DNA from: an uncultured Lachnospiraceae bacterium | GTDB lineage: Bacteria; Bacillota; Clostridia; Lachnospirales; Lachnospiraceae | Direction: 5' to 3' | DNA: 64,000 nt | NCBI GenBank assembly: GCA_910578555.1 | Contig: CAJTPS010000003.1 | Location: 142,302-206,301 of the forward strand | Shown here: piece by piece, positions 1 to 9,455 of the stretch | Layout of the letters: each line of letters starts with the position of its first letter | Numbering within the stretch: the first letter of the stretch is position 1 | Program-made: the position numbers and the translations under genes | Notes under the pieces: generated by a model | The model's database searches: none | What the model saw: the letters and a program-made list of their open reading frames with translations, nothing else | Told to the model about the DNA's origin: nothing

Positions 1-1
1 G

Positions 2-889
2 TATATGGTTCTTGGAAGCGCTGTGGAAGGAAAGGGCGCAATACTTCTGTATGAATCAGACGATATGGAACATTGGGAGTATGCGGCTCCTCTGCTTCTG
101 GAAAACAGAGAGAAAATCCGCTGTTTCGAGTGTCCGGACTTTATGGAACTGGACGGGAGCTATGTGGCGACGGGAGCATGGATGGAACATCGCGATGAGT
201 ATGGCAGATATCAGATGTGCAGATATTATATAGGGAATCTGTGCAACGGGAACTTTGAGAGAGTAAGCGACGGGTGGTTTGATTTCGGGAGTAACTGCTA
301 TGCGATGCAGAGCTTTGAGCACCGGGGAAGACGGATCAGCATAGGATGGATTTCTGATTTCTACGATGAGCATACAGCGTATGAAAACGGCGCCTGCGGC
401 AGCATGACCATACCGAGGGAACTTCATGTCAGAAACAGGAAACTGTATATGACGCCGGTACAGGAAATAGAAGTGCTGAAGGGAAATGTTCTCTATGAAG
501 GCAGGAAAGAGAATGTCACACTCGACAGGATAGACGGCAATGCATACAGGGCGGAAGTAATCTTTAACGGAAACACGCCATTTACAATTCTGCTCGGTCG
601 GGACGGGGAAAAGAGTATTTCCCTGGTCAATGATCAAGATGGATTACGGATTTTGACCAAAAGAGTCAACAGTGAAGGCGTTTGTTTCAAGGCAGATGTG
701 GATGAAGTAAGGGAACTGGAAATATATGTGGACGGGCGGACGGTGGAAATATATGTCAATAAAGGAGAAGCGGCGGGTACGAAAGTATTCTACAGCAGCC
801 GGGAAGACGGGTGTTTTGCACTTTGCGCCGGGTCACAGGAGAAGATTGAAAGGATAGAGGTGGCTCTCATGCAATCAATATGGAGGTAG
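2..889 (+). CDS. GH32 beta-fructofuranosidase, C-terminal part (truncated by window edge)
   Basis: This is the 3' part of a glycoside hydrolase family 32 gene (sucrase / sucrose-6-phosphate hydrolase / fructanase group), which hydrolyses beta-fructosides. The reading frame is open from base 2, so the start and the N-terminal nucleophile-Asp motif lie upstream of the window. The first residues (YMVLGS) match the usual GH32 strand after the RDP motif, and the ECPD motif carrying the acid/base Glu is present about 40 residues in (RCFECPDF). The remainder holds the last propeller blade and the C-terminal beta-sandwich. A sugar ABC transporter and a fructokinase follow on the same strand, which supports a cytoplasmic enzyme acting on imported fructosides. 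Whether the substrate is phosphorylated cannot be decided here; the ABC rather than PTS context favours non-phosphorylated oligosaccharides. Confidence 0.9.
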   Translation, partial: YMVLGSAVEGKGAILLYESDDMEHWEYAAPLLLENREKIRCFECPDFMELDGSYVATGAWMEHRDEYGRYQMCRYYIGNLCNGNFERVSDGWFDFGSNCYAMQSFEHRGRRISIGWISDFYDEHTAYENGACGSMTIPRELHVRNRKLYMTPVQEIEVLKGNVLYEGRKENVTLDRIDGNAYRAEVIFNGNTPFTILLGRDGEKSISLVNDQDGLRILTKRVNSEGVCFKADVDEVRELEIYVDGRTVEIYVNKGEAAGTKVFYSSREDGCFALCAGSQEKIERIEVALMQSIWR

Positions 890-950
890 GGGAATACATC
901 ATCCGAACGGAATGAAGCGGTGGAGCATGGAGAAGAAAGGAGCGGTCAGA

Positions 951-2237
951 GTGAAAAAAAGAGTAATTGCGGCGGCAGCTGCGGCTATGGTGCTTTCCGG
1001 TTTGTGTGCCGGATGCGGTCAGACGAAGGAGCGGGTCAACGAGGATGGCGAATCGGTCATCACGGTGTGGAGTCCCACGGACGAACCGGCCATTGAAGAA
1101 TGGTGGGTAGAGAAAATCGAACAATTTAATAAGGAGCATAAGGGAAAGATTCATTTGCAGAGAGAAGCGATCGTACGTGCAGATTCCTATGCATACGAGG
1201 ATAAGATCAATGCGGCAATTACATCCAATGATCTGCCGGATATTCTCTTTGTAGACGGTCCTACGGTGTCTGTGTATGCGGCAAACGAGATTACGCTTCC
1301 GTTAGATGACTTCTTTACGCAGGAAGACTGGGATGATTTCCTTGATTCCTCCAAACAGCAGAATACATATGACGGTAAAATCTATGCGGTAGGGGCAACG
1401 GAAAGCTCGGTGGCGTTATTCTACAATGCGGATATGCTGGAAGAAGCCGGTATACGGATCCCGGAATCGAAGGAGGAGGCATGGACATGGGCGGAGTTCT
1501 ATGATGCGGCGCGGAAACTGACAAAGGACGGCGTAGTCGGCACGAACATCATTATGGATAAAGGAGAGGGGCTGCCTTATGTTTTAGAGCAGTTCTGGAT
1601 ATCCAACGGCACGGATCTTGTGAGTGAGGACGGAAGTAAAGCTGACGGCTATATCAACAGTCCGGAAGGAATAGCGGCGGCGGAGTTCTTAAACAGTCTG
1701 ATTCAGGGAGGGTATGCGAATATCGACCCGATTCAGAAGGAATTTCATAATGAAAGGGCAGCCACAATGCTTGGCGGTTCATGGGAAATAGCCACGTTAG
1801 AAAATGATTATCCGAATCTGAACTGGGGCGTAACATATTTTCCGGTGGCGGATGGCGGAATCCTGTCATCGCCCACCGGTGACTGGGCTGCATCCGTGAC
1901 AAAGAATACGCAGGATATGGAGGCAGCCAGAGAGGTGATGAAGTTCCTCTTTTCAAAAGAAAATGTGACGACATACGCGCAGGCCATCTCCAAACCGCCG
2001 ACGAGAAAATCCAGTTACAATGTATTGACGGAGTATAATGAATATCCCCGGTCCCTGATTAAAGAACAGCTTATGGAAACAGGTCATCCGAGACCGAGAA
2101 CACCGTCCTACAGCGTGCTGTCGGCGGAGTTTTCAGAGGCGATGCTGAATATCTTCACAGGCGTGGATGCCAAAGAGGCGTTAGACGCAGCGGCGGCAGC
2201 TACGGACAAAGACTACGATAAATATTATGCGCAGTAG
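951..2237 (+). CDS. Sugar ABC transporter substrate-binding lipoprotein
   Basis: Extracellular solute-binding protein (family 1, MalE-like) of a carbohydrate ABC importer. I chose the GTG at 951 because GAAAGGAG sits just upstream and the resulting protein starts with a classic lipoprotein signal peptide: VKKR, an Ala-rich hydrophobic stretch, then lipobox LCAG before the Cys that would be lipidated. An in-frame ATG at 912 would add a non-signal-like extension. The mature part has the two-lobed layout of the family, with WSP near the N-terminus and a GSWEIA-type motif in the second half, at a normal length of about 430 residues. It lies between a GH32 gene and two permease genes, so fructo-oligosaccharide or sucrose binding is inferred from context. 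No ATPase gene is present; such systems usually share a housekeeping MsmK-type ATPase. Confidence 0.92.
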   Translation: MKKRVIAAAAAAMVLSGLCAGCGQTKERVNEDGESVITVWSPTDEPAIEEWWVEKIEQFNKEHKGKIHLQREAIVRADSYAYEDKINAAITSNDLPDILFVDGPTVSVYAANEITLPLDDFFTQEDWDDFLDSSKQQNTYDGKIYAVGATESSVALFYNADMLEEAGIRIPESKEEAWTWAEFYDAARKLTKDGVVGTNIIMDKGEGLPYVLEQFWISNGTDLVSEDGSKADGYINSPEGIAAAEFLNSLIQGGYANIDPIQKEFHNERAATMLGGSWEIATLENDYPNLNWGVTYFPVADGGILSSPTGDWAASVTKNTQDMEAAREVMKFLFSKENVTTYAQAISKPPTRKSSYNVLTEYNEYPRSLIKEQLMETGHPRPRTPSYSVLSAEFSEAMLNIFTGVDAKEALDAAAAATDKDYDKYYAQ

Positions 2238-2273
2238 CAAATGCAGCGTAAATGTGAATAAGGAGGGGCTATT

Positions 2274-3158
2274 ATGCAAGTATCAGTTAATAAAAAGAGT
2301 GAAAGAAAAGCAGCATATCTTTTTATCATTCCGGCAGTTGTACTGCTGGCAGCATTCCTGATTTATCCGGCGCTGCAGACTGTCAGATATGCTTTTACGG
2401 ATTATAACATTATGCGTCCGGACAGGATTAAATTCTGCGGCGTGGATAATTTCATTGAGCTTTTTGGAGATAAAGATTTCTGGATTGCGGTGAAGAATAC
2501 ACTGCACTTTACGATTCTGGTGGTGCCGTTCCAGACGGTGCTGGCGCTGGCACTGGCGCTTCTGATCTCATCCAGGAGAAAAGGCGTATCCATTTTCCGG
2601 GCCGCTTATTTCAGCCCGCAGGTTACTTCCATGGTAGTTGTGGCAATTCTCTGGACGGTTCTGTATAATTCCAATCCGGACAGCGGTCTTTTAAATGCGC
2701 TCCTGGTCAAACTGGGAATGGAGCCCTGCGGATTCCTGAACGATCCGAAAACCGCAATGAATTCAATTATTTTCATGTCGGCATGGCAGGGCGCCGGGTA
2801 TCAGATGATGATCTTCCTCGCGGGACTGCAGGGGATTCCGAAAGACCAGTATGAGGCGGCATCGATTGACGGAGCGGGGAAACTGAAGAGTTTCTTCTAT
2901 GTGACGCTGCCGGGACTTAAGAACGTGATTTCTTATGTCATTATGATTACTGTGATTCAGGCGATGAAATTGTTTACGCAGCCTTACGTTATGACGAAGG
3001 GCGGTCCGCAGAACTCTACCAGAACGCTTGTATATTATGTGTATGAACAGGGATTCCAGAAGCGGAATTTCGGCTATGCCTGTGCAGTGGCGGCGGTGTT
3101 CTTCGTGATCGTGATATCTCTGTCGATCGGAATGAAGAAAATTATCAAGGCGGATTGA
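2274..3158 (+). CDS. Sugar ABC transporter permease, MalF/UgpA type
   Basis: Inner-membrane permease of the carbohydrate-uptake type 1 ABC family, 294 residues with six predicted membrane segments. The first segment (LFIIPAVVLLAAFLIYPAL) is the family's signature start, and the EAA loop that docks the ATPase is visible in the second half (QYEAASIDGAG-KLKSFFYVTLPGL). A strong ribosome-binding site (AAGGAGG) lies upstream of the ATG. It is 37 bp behind the binding-protein gene and pairs with the next permease to form the heterodimeric channel. Substrate is inferred from the flanking GH32 and fructokinase genes. Confidence 0.95.
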   Translation: MQVSVNKKSERKAAYLFIIPAVVLLAAFLIYPALQTVRYAFTDYNIMRPDRIKFCGVDNFIELFGDKDFWIAVKNTLHFTILVVPFQTVLALALALLISSRRKGVSIFRAAYFSPQVTSMVVVAILWTVLYNSNPDSGLLNALLVKLGMEPCGFLNDPKTAMNSIIFMSAWQGAGYQMMIFLAGLQGIPKDQYEAASIDGAGKLKSFFYVTLPGLKNVISYVIMITVIQAMKLFTQPYVMTKGGPQNSTRTLVYYVYEQGFQKRNFGYACAVAAVFFVIVISLSIGMKKIIKAD

Positions 3159-3258
3159 CAGGACAGGAGTTTACGGATTTGCCGGACGCAGGAAGTGTGC
3201 GTGAAGAAAGTCCGGTAAATGAGTTGTCGGCTTACGCTGAATGGAAAGGAGAGTCCTT

Positions 3259-4101
3259 ATGACACAGAAACAAAGAAAACGACTGGGCAGTCTTGCCTTT
3301 TATATCGGAAATACGATAATTGCACTGATATTTGTATCGCCTTTGATCTGGATGATTTCGTCATCCCTGAAGCCGGAATCCGGTATTTTTAAAGGGCTGA
3401 ATTCTATCTCTACATTTATACCGAAGGAGGCTTCCCTGAATAATTATCTGGAAGTGTTCAGTCGGATCAACATGTGGAAATTTATCGGCAACAGCCTTTT
3501 TTATGTAATGGTAATTATTGCCTTTGACCTGCTGATTAATTCTCTGTGCGGTTATGCACTGGCGAAATTTGAATTTAAAGGAAAGAATGCTCTTTTGACG
3601 CTGGTTATCAGCCTGATGGTATTTCCGGCTGAGGCAATCATGCTTCCGATGTACAGAGAGATGGCGGATTTAGGCTGGATCAATACATGGCTGGCGCTTA
3701 TCGTACCTTTTATTGCAAAATGTTTCAGTATCTATATGTTCAGGCAGTTTTTTCTTGATATTCCCAACGATTTGCTGGAAGCTGCCAAGATTGACGGATG
3801 CGGACCGATTAAAACATTTTTCAAGATTGTAATGCCGATTTCCGGGACGGTGTATGCAACGATTTTGATTCTGGATTTCGTAGCGCACTGGAATGATTTC
3901 ATGTGGCCGTTACTGGTGGTTACGGGTGAGGAAAAGAGAACGATCCAGCTGGCGATTCAGACATTCTTCGGGTCCAAGCCGATTAATTACGGACCGATCA
4001 TGGCGTCGCTTACCATTTCGGCGATTCCGATGCTGGTGATGTTCATTTTCTTACAGAAATATTATGTGGAAGGAATCGCTTCCACGGGAATCAAAGGTTA
4101 A
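3259..4101 (+). CDS. Sugar ABC transporter permease, MalG/UgpE type
   Basis: Second permease subunit of the importer, 280 residues from the ATG at 3259. I prefer this start to an in-frame ATG at 3241 because GGAAAGGAGAG lies at the right distance before it and the protein then begins with the usual short basic N-terminus (MTQKQRKR) and first membrane helix. The family EAA loop is present (LLEAAKIDGCG-PIKTFFKIVMPI), as is the C-terminal YYVEGIASTGIKG tail typical of MalG-like subunits. The 100-bp spacer between the permeases shows no clear terminator, so co-transcription is likely. Confidence 0.95.
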   Translation: MTQKQRKRLGSLAFYIGNTIIALIFVSPLIWMISSSLKPESGIFKGLNSISTFIPKEASLNNYLEVFSRINMWKFIGNSLFYVMVIIAFDLLINSLCGYALAKFEFKGKNALLTLVISLMVFPAEAIMLPMYREMADLGWINTWLALIVPFIAKCFSIYMFRQFFLDIPNDLLEAAKIDGCGPIKTFFKIVMPISGTVYATILILDFVAHWNDFMWPLLVVTGEEKRTIQLAIQTFFGSKPINYGPIMASLTISAIPMLVMFIFLQKYYVEGIASTGIKG

Positions 4102-4174
4102 CGTGATTCGAGGCTGGTGGTTTTGGACTGCGCCATTTACTTGCGGCATGGCGCCATGTACGGGAGGCAGAGAC

Positions 4175-4804
4175 ATGAAAGGTGCATTCAGTATGGATTC
4201 CAGATTATATAAAGTGGTGGACAAGGCAGTCAGTATGATAAAACTGAATCTGCTCTTCGCAGTGTTTTCACTTCCCGTTATTACAATCGGGGCGGCAGGA
4301 TGTGCACTCTATGATACGGCGATGAAAATTGCAGCGAATGAAGAGGGATATATTCTGCACAATTTCCTGAAGGTATTTCGGAGTAAATGGCGTCAGTCTC
4401 TGAAGGTGTGGGCGTTTCTACTGATTGCCTTTGCCGGGCTGTGTGCCAATTTTCTGTTCTGGACAAACCAGCAGGGAACCGTGCCGGAAATGATGCTCGG
4501 CGCAGTGCTCATGCTGATGGTGTTCTGGTTCTTCCTGACGGTTTATTCGTTTGCCCTGATGGCAGGAATGGAGACATCTGCAAAAACGACACTGCGAAAT
4601 GCGGCGTTTCTGGCAGTGAAGCATCTGCCGAAATCGTTTTATATGCTGTTGTGGACGCTCATACTGGCAGCGGCAGGATGGCTCTGGACGCCGGTAATGC
4701 TGGCGGAACTTCTGGCGGGGATGGCGGTGTCGGCGGTCATTCACGGAAGAGTGCTGGTGAAGGTGCTGGAAGAGGAAGGCATTGCTTCACTGCGGAAGGT
4801 ATGA
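4175..4804 (+). CDS. YesL-family (DUF624) membrane protein
   Basis: A 209-residue membrane protein of the YesL/DUF624 family, small proteins regularly encoded beside carbohydrate ABC transporters and of unproven function. I start it at the ATG at 4175 (CGGGAGGCAGAGAC upstream); a longer in-frame start at 4064 would overlap the permease and add a non-conserved 37-residue leader. Typical family features are the SRLYKVVDKAVSMIKLNLLF beginning and about five hydrophobic segments. Its place in the fructoside operon suggests an accessory role in the transporter, but this is only context. Confidence 0.85.
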   Translation: MKGAFSMDSRLYKVVDKAVSMIKLNLLFAVFSLPVITIGAAGCALYDTAMKIAANEEGYILHNFLKVFRSKWRQSLKVWAFLLIAFAGLCANFLFWTNQQGTVPEMMLGAVLMLMVFWFFLTVYSFALMAGMETSAKTTLRNAAFLAVKHLPKSFYMLLWTLILAAAGWLWTPVMLAELLAGMAVSAVIHGRVLVKVLEEEGIASLRKV

Positions 4805-4880
4805 CCGCACATGCCCGTACGGTGATAAATCCGGGCAATGAAAACCGGGGATAATATAAGTGCGTGAAGGAGCTGGGAAG

Positions 4881-5843
4881 ATGAAGAAATATGACGTGGT
4901 GGCATTGGGTGAACTGTTGATTGATTTTACAGTAAACGGCACAAGCCCGCAGGGCAATCCGGTTTATGAAGCAAATCCGGGCGGCGCACCCTGCAATGTG
5001 CTGTCAATGCTGACGAAGCTGGGCAGGAAAACGGCTTTTATCGGTAAGGTCGGGCAGGATATTTTCGGAATCCGCTTAAGAACCGTTCTAGAAGAGGCGG
5101 GGATTGACACTTCCTGCCTGGTGGCGGACGATACGGCGAGGACGACCCTTGCTTTTGTCGAGACTTTTCCGGACGGTGACAGAGATTTTTCCTTTTATCG
5201 TAATCCCGGTGCGGATATGATGCTGACGGAGGAAGAGGTGGACGTTGCAATGTTAAAAGACACCGAAATCTTTCACTTCGGAACGCTGTCCATGACCCAT
5301 GAAGGTGTGCGGAATGCCACAAAGAAAGCGGTTGCGGCGGCGAAAGAAGCCGGGGCGGTGATCTCTTTTGATCCGAACTTAAGGGAGCCTCTGTGGAACT
5401 CACTAAAGGAGGCCGGGGAACAGACTGCGTACGGGTTGTCGCAGTGTGATTTCTTAAAGATTTCCGATAATGAGATTCGGTGGTTTACCGGCGTGGAAGA
5501 TTTCGATGCCGGAATCAGTAAGCTGAGAAGCCGGTATGATATTCCGCTGATCGTATTGTCTATGGGGAAAGAAGGGAGCCGTGCCTATTATAAAGACATT
5601 CGCGTGGAGGCAGCGCCTTTTTTACAGGAAAGGACGATCGAGACGACCGGAGCGGGCGACACGTTCGGCGGGTGCTGCCTGCATTATGTGCGGCAATATG
5701 GTTTACATAATATGAATAGAGAAAGATTAACAGATATGCTTGTCTTTGCTAATGCGGCGGCGTCCGTCATTACGACGAGAAAGGGCGCGCTGCGGGTGAT
5801 GCCGGGAGAGGATGAGATACGGGAGTTGATTGGAAAGTTTTGA
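4881..5843 (+). CDS. PfkB-family fructokinase
   Basis: Cytoplasmic sugar kinase of the ribokinase/PfkB family, phosphorylating fructose with ATP, the step expected after GH32 cleavage. The ATG at 4881 has GAAGGAG at good spacing; a GTG at 4860 is in frame but less likely. The N-terminal signature around GGAPCNVLSMLTKLG and the C-terminal TTGAGDTFGG are both present, with the catalytic Asp at about residue 260 inside GAGD. Length (320 residues) is normal for bacterial fructokinases. It is the last gene of the fructoside operon; the spacer to the next gene (opposite strand) shows no clear hairpin. Confidence 0.93.
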   Translation: MKKYDVVALGELLIDFTVNGTSPQGNPVYEANPGGAPCNVLSMLTKLGRKTAFIGKVGQDIFGIRLRTVLEEAGIDTSCLVADDTARTTLAFVETFPDGDRDFSFYRNPGADMMLTEEEVDVAMLKDTEIFHFGTLSMTHEGVRNATKKAVAAAKEAGAVISFDPNLREPLWNSLKEAGEQTAYGLSQCDFLKISDNEIRWFTGVEDFDAGISKLRSRYDIPLIVLSMGKEGSRAYYKDIRVEAAPFLQERTIETTGAGDTFGGCCLHYVRQYGLHNMNRERLTDMLVFANAAASVITTRKGALRVMPGEDEIRELIGKF

Positions 5844-5950
5844 AAATTCCGGCAGCAGGATTTGAAACGTGCGTTAAGGGATAAGAAATATCGGAATAAG
5901 CTGTTTGGGGAGTTCGGGCTATAGCACAGATGGAGAAGCAGGTTTACCGG

Positions 5951-7084
5951 TTATTCTATTCTGTCGCCGTAGGGTAAAGAGTGAATATACTGTTCCATGA
6001 ATTTCCAGTCCGGCACGTAACCTTCCTCGGAATAGGTACGGGTATCATCGATGTATGGAGTGCCGTCGGCGTTATACAGAACAGGAAGACGTATGATCAG
6101 GGCAGGCAGCGTTTTGTTGGCCTGGCGTCCGTAGCTGTATTTATATTTGTTTTGCACGATGACAGTTATGATGAATATTTTTGATGCAGGTGAAATATTT
6201 TCTTTTGCGTCAAGCGTATACAGATCGCGCCCGCTGTAAAAAGGTTCATCCTGATAAAAAGTTGAAAGCACGCTCCCGCCGCCTGCTACGCTGATCAATC
6301 CGCTTTTTTGCGGCGCAACGTGCTCTATAACTTTAACTCTCGATGTTATTCCGTTATTTTCTGCAGTTCTTGCCACAAAATTTACGGAGTCGGGGTCGTC
6401 CTTATCTGTTTCTATACATGCATTTAGTTCGAGATTAACGCCGTACCTGACTTCAAAAATGTCTTCGATCTTAAATTTTTTCCACTGCTGTACATTCAGG
6501 GCGGGAGCACGTCCGGTCTGGTTCTTCGTTGTGATCGGTTTATAATGAAGTGAGCAAATATAACGATCCATAAATTCCCAGTCAGGGGCATAACCGTCTT
6601 TGGAATATTTGTATGTTTCGTCAACAAATGCTGTCCCGTCCGGATTATGACGGATGGGAAGCTTCATGGTATCATTCATATAGTTTTCTTCTGTCACTTT
6701 ACGGCCGTATGCGTATTTAAATCTGTTGGCGGACAATACGGTTTTCAAAAACAGGTATTGCCTGTCACTGGGGTTATTATGATTCAGTAATAAAATTTTT
6801 GCCGAATCACCGACAACGCATCCTGACGGCTGGTATGAGACATATCCGGCAGACCCGCTCCTTGCCACGGTTAAACATGGTTTCTCTGACAGCGTATAGT
6901 TCATGGATTTGCAATAAACAATATCTATTTTTCCCAGAACGCCGTTATTTTCTTCACCGCTCTGAACCACGGTAAATGTTCCGGGATTATCTGTAATTTC
7001 TTCCTTCGTAATGCCTTTTCCGTTATGAATCGAAAAGACGGAAGAGAGCTTGAAATCTTTCCAGTCGTTTATGTTAAGGTTCAT
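5951..7084 (-). CDS. Type IIB restriction system specificity subunit (BcgIB-like)
   Basis: DNA-recognition (S) subunit of a restriction-modification system, 377 residues with two homologous halves, each starting with a W-K-x-F-K motif (residues about 8-12 and 201-205) and ending with a similar tail (DWEFMDRYICSL and DWKFMEQYIHSL). Two target-recognition domains imply a bipartite recognition site. Its start overlaps the end of the methyltransferase-nuclease gene by 11 bp, with GGGAGGGC as ribosome-binding site, so the two are translationally coupled. With no hsdR nearby and a nuclease domain fused to the methyltransferase, BcgI-type (IIB) is the best fit; BcgIB is similar in size. Recognition sequence cannot be predicted. 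Confidence 0.85.
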   Translation of the reverse strand: MNLNINDWKDFKLSSVFSIHNGKGITKEEITDNPGTFTVVQSGEENNGVLGKIDIVYCKSMNYTLSEKPCLTVARSGSAGYVSYQPSGCVVGDSAKILLLNHNNPSDRQYLFLKTVLSANRFKYAYGRKVTEENYMNDTMKLPIRHNPDGTAFVDETYKYSKDGYAPDWEFMDRYICSLHYKPITTKNQTGRAPALNVQQWKKFKIEDIFEVRYGVNLELNACIETDKDDPDSVNFVARTAENNGITSRVKVIEHVAPQKSGLISVAGGGSVLSTFYQDEPFYSGRDLYTLDAKENISPASKIFIITVIVQNKYKYSYGRQANKTLPALIIRLPVLYNADGTPYIDDTRTYSEEGYVPDWKFMEQYIHSLPYGDRIE

Positions 7085-9002
7085 GGATCTTGCCCTCCCT
7101 GATCAGATATGCAAGATAGTGATTCAATGTTTGTTGAAAGTCTGCTTCTGTCAGTTTGCTGTAATCTGTTTTCATATACGCTTCACAAAGCCATTCCGAG
7201 TCACCGTCAACAACGGCTGTAGCGGATAATCCGTCGATAGCTATCTTATACCGATACAATCGGATCCATTCTTTTTCAATGGCTTTCCACCTGCTGTTTC
7301 CGACGGCATCAAACTGTTCAATACGGCCCAGATTCTTTTTCTTTTTAAAGCCGTCCTCTTTGTAATAGCCAAAGAAAGTCTCGTTTGCCGTGCCGTCCGT
7401 GCCGACATGCGGTCTGCCGAGTGTAAACAGCATACAGCATGCCGAGGCGGAGGCGCCCGGGTAGAAGATTTCATTCGGAAGGGTAAATACTGCCTCTAAA
7501 GTATTGTCTTTCAACATTGCCGTTTTGGCTTCCGTGAGAAGCCTGTTCGACCCGATTGCGACCGCTACCGGAAGAAGTACGGCGAGCTTTACTTCTTTAT
7601 GGGCGTGTCCGCTTTTTTCTCTGTTATTATTCATCTCTTTAATGATATCCGAGACAAACTGAATGAATACCAGGCCCTTGGTAGGGTCTTCTTTGCCGTC
7701 TTTCGCTTTTCCCCATGCAGATTTATATACTTCGGGGATTCCGATGGGCTTTGCATTGTATGGCGGATTCATCAGGATAATATCAGGGTCCGCGTTTTCA
7801 ATAAACTTTTTGCAGTCAAAAAGGCTTGCCAGTTTGATGTTGCTGTTTCCGTCACCGTGGATCAGCATATTGGTGGTAGCGAGCCCGTAAGCGTTTTCGT
7901 CCACTTCGATGCCGTATATATGTCTGGTGGCAACGATCTCCCTGAGTGCTTTTGCTTCGCTCTCCGTTTTGTCCTTTTGGCATTCTGCAAATTCTTTGAC
8001 CATAGCCTGCACCAGAAAAGAGCCGCTTCCGCAGGTGCCGTCCAGGACGATTTTTGTTCTGTCAACCTCAGTTAAACAGCACATGAACTCGGTGATATGG
8101 TCAGGTGTAAATGCCTGATTCTTATCTGCCTTGCCGGTATATTTGTTAAAAGCAATAAAAAACATGTTGAGGATGTCCTGTCCCTCGGAACTGTCCGTAT
8201 CAATATATCTATAGATATCCGTCAAAACTGTGTTTAATATTTTGATCCAGTCGGCAAGCGTCAGCTTTTTGATTTTCTGGTTGTTGAGGATATTATTCTG
8301 CAGCAGTTCAATTTTCTTTGCTTTGTTATCGGAGCCGTCGAGCAGGCTGCTTAACGTACTTTTGATTGCAGCCCTGATTTCGTCACTGGATGTCATCTGC
8401 CAGTGCGTATTAAATTTCTTAATAAGGGTGTCGTCAATTTTGGCAGCGCCTTCATTCTGAACCATTTTTTTAATATACAGAAGAGTTGTGCCGATAAACT
8501 GGCTTCGCAGTTTTTCGTCTATATCCATTTTATGGAGAAGTTCGTTGAGGGCGTATGTTCTCTTTAGAACCGTTTCGCGGTCATTTGTTTTATTCATATG
8601 AAATAAGGACTTATAATGAGCCATACTGTCAAGAACTGTTTCCCCGGGAAGAAAATGTTCATTGTCCATAACGGATCTCCAGACTTTGATTTTGTCATTG
8701 ACGGTATTGGCTAAAATGCATATGATTTTTTCATTATAGCGCAGAGCCCGTTCTTCCATGAGATATTCCCGGAGCTGGTCCTCGTCTGCCGTGGTAGATT
8801 TTGATTTGGTTTCAATCAGGATTACCGTATCATCATCTTCCAGCCGGATGTCGAGTATATAGTGGTCTGGCACGTATCCGTTCAGGGCTTTGATCAGGTT
8901 CTTTTTTGATCCTGCCGCTTTGATGTAACTGTATTCGCCGTTTTCGATGTTGGGCGTATGATATTCACTTCCGATCCGGTTGATCATAGATGTTCTGTCC
9001 AT
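7074..9002 (-). CDS. BcgI-like type IIB nuclease/N6-adenine methyltransferase subunit
   Basis: A 642-residue fused restriction endonuclease and DNA adenine methyltransferase. The first ~110 residues look like a PD-(D/E)XK nuclease: an Asp in YILDIRL followed by ILIETKSK, giving the D...ExK core. The middle is a class I N6-adenine methyltransferase with the AdoMet motif LDGTCGSGSFLVQA and the catalytic motif NPPY. Size and architecture match BcgI subunit A (about 640 residues). It overlaps the specificity gene downstream, and together they should methylate and cut on both sides of a bipartite site. Base composition is somewhat AT-richer than the flanking housekeeping genes, consistent with horizontal acquisition. 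An isolated type I HsdM is the alternative, but the N-terminal nuclease core argues against it. Confidence 0.85.
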   Translation of the reverse strand: MDRTSMINRIGSEYHTPNIENGEYSYIKAAGSKKNLIKALNGYVPDHYILDIRLEDDDTVILIETKSKSTTADEDQLREYLMEERALRYNEKIICILANTVNDKIKVWRSVMDNEHFLPGETVLDSMAHYKSLFHMNKTNDRETVLKRTYALNELLHKMDIDEKLRSQFIGTTLLYIKKMVQNEGAAKIDDTLIKKFNTHWQMTSSDEIRAAIKSTLSSLLDGSDNKAKKIELLQNNILNNQKIKKLTLADWIKILNTVLTDIYRYIDTDSSEGQDILNMFFIAFNKYTGKADKNQAFTPDHITEFMCCLTEVDRTKIVLDGTCGSGSFLVQAMVKEFAECQKDKTESEAKALREIVATRHIYGIEVDENAYGLATTNMLIHGDGNSNIKLASLFDCKKFIENADPDIILMNPPYNAKPIGIPEVYKSAWGKAKDGKEDPTKGLVFIQFVSDIIKEMNNNREKSGHAHKEVKLAVLLPVAVAIGSNRLLTEAKTAMLKDNTLEAVFTLPNEIFYPGASASACCMLFTLGRPHVGTDGTANETFFGYYKEDGFKKKKNLGRIEQFDAVGNSRWKAIEKEWIRLYRYKIAIDGLSATAVVDGDSEWLCEAYMKTDYSKLTEADFQQTLNHYLAYLIREGKIHEP

Positions 9003-9455
9003 GGCTGCTTATCCCTTGTATTTTTTGTGGTGCGGGTAATTCCTGCGCTTGTTCGAGTCCGCAAAGCGGAACTCGCAATCAAATCTGTTTGTTTTTAAAA
9101 TGTTGTAGAATATAAAATTGTACCACATATAGAATATATCATTTGGGGAAGAAAGTTTCAACATGTTCTTTTTATAATTTATATTTCATGCATATGAAAA
9201 TGTACGATATAACAATCAAACACGTAGAGCGCATATGGTGTGCATGATAACCGGTTTCTGTCCGAAACCTTGTCTTTGCAATGCTTTATTAACGATCAGA
9301 TCATCCGGCTCATTACCGTAACAGGAGACAGCGCCTGTGATTATCCCTTTTATTGTCAGCTGCTCCTGAATGTTTGTTTCTTTGCTTGACCCTGCCCTCG
9401 GGACATAGTTTACACTATGTATCATAGATTTGATCGTACATAAGGGAGAAGTATT
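9003..9455. other. Intergenic region upstream of the restriction operon
   Basis: About 450 bases without a convincing gene. It contains one copy of the dispersed hairpin repeat (9040-9080) and AT-rich sequence probably holding the promoter of the leftward restriction operon. A 69-codon frame on the minus strand (9216-9425) has no recognisable homology or good ribosome-binding site. The stretch 9230-9430 may be remnant DNA at the edge of the imported cassette. Confidence 0.4.
9055..9074. repeat. Hairpin repeat copy 1 (RAA-loop family)
   Basis: GAGTCCGC-AAA-GCGGAACTC folds into an 8-bp stem closed by a purine-rich triloop, with one unpaired A on the 3' arm. It is preceded by the box CGCTTGTTC shared with other copies in the window and followed by GCAATC. 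It belongs to the dispersed family described in the findings. Confidence 0.6.

Noticed and set aside
7074..9002. Type I HsdM subunit
   Set aside because: An N-terminal nuclease core and the absence of hsdR fit a type IIB enzyme better.
9216..9425. 69-codon minus-strand frame near the cassette edge
   Set aside because: No homology recognised, no ribosome-binding site; may be relic DNA.
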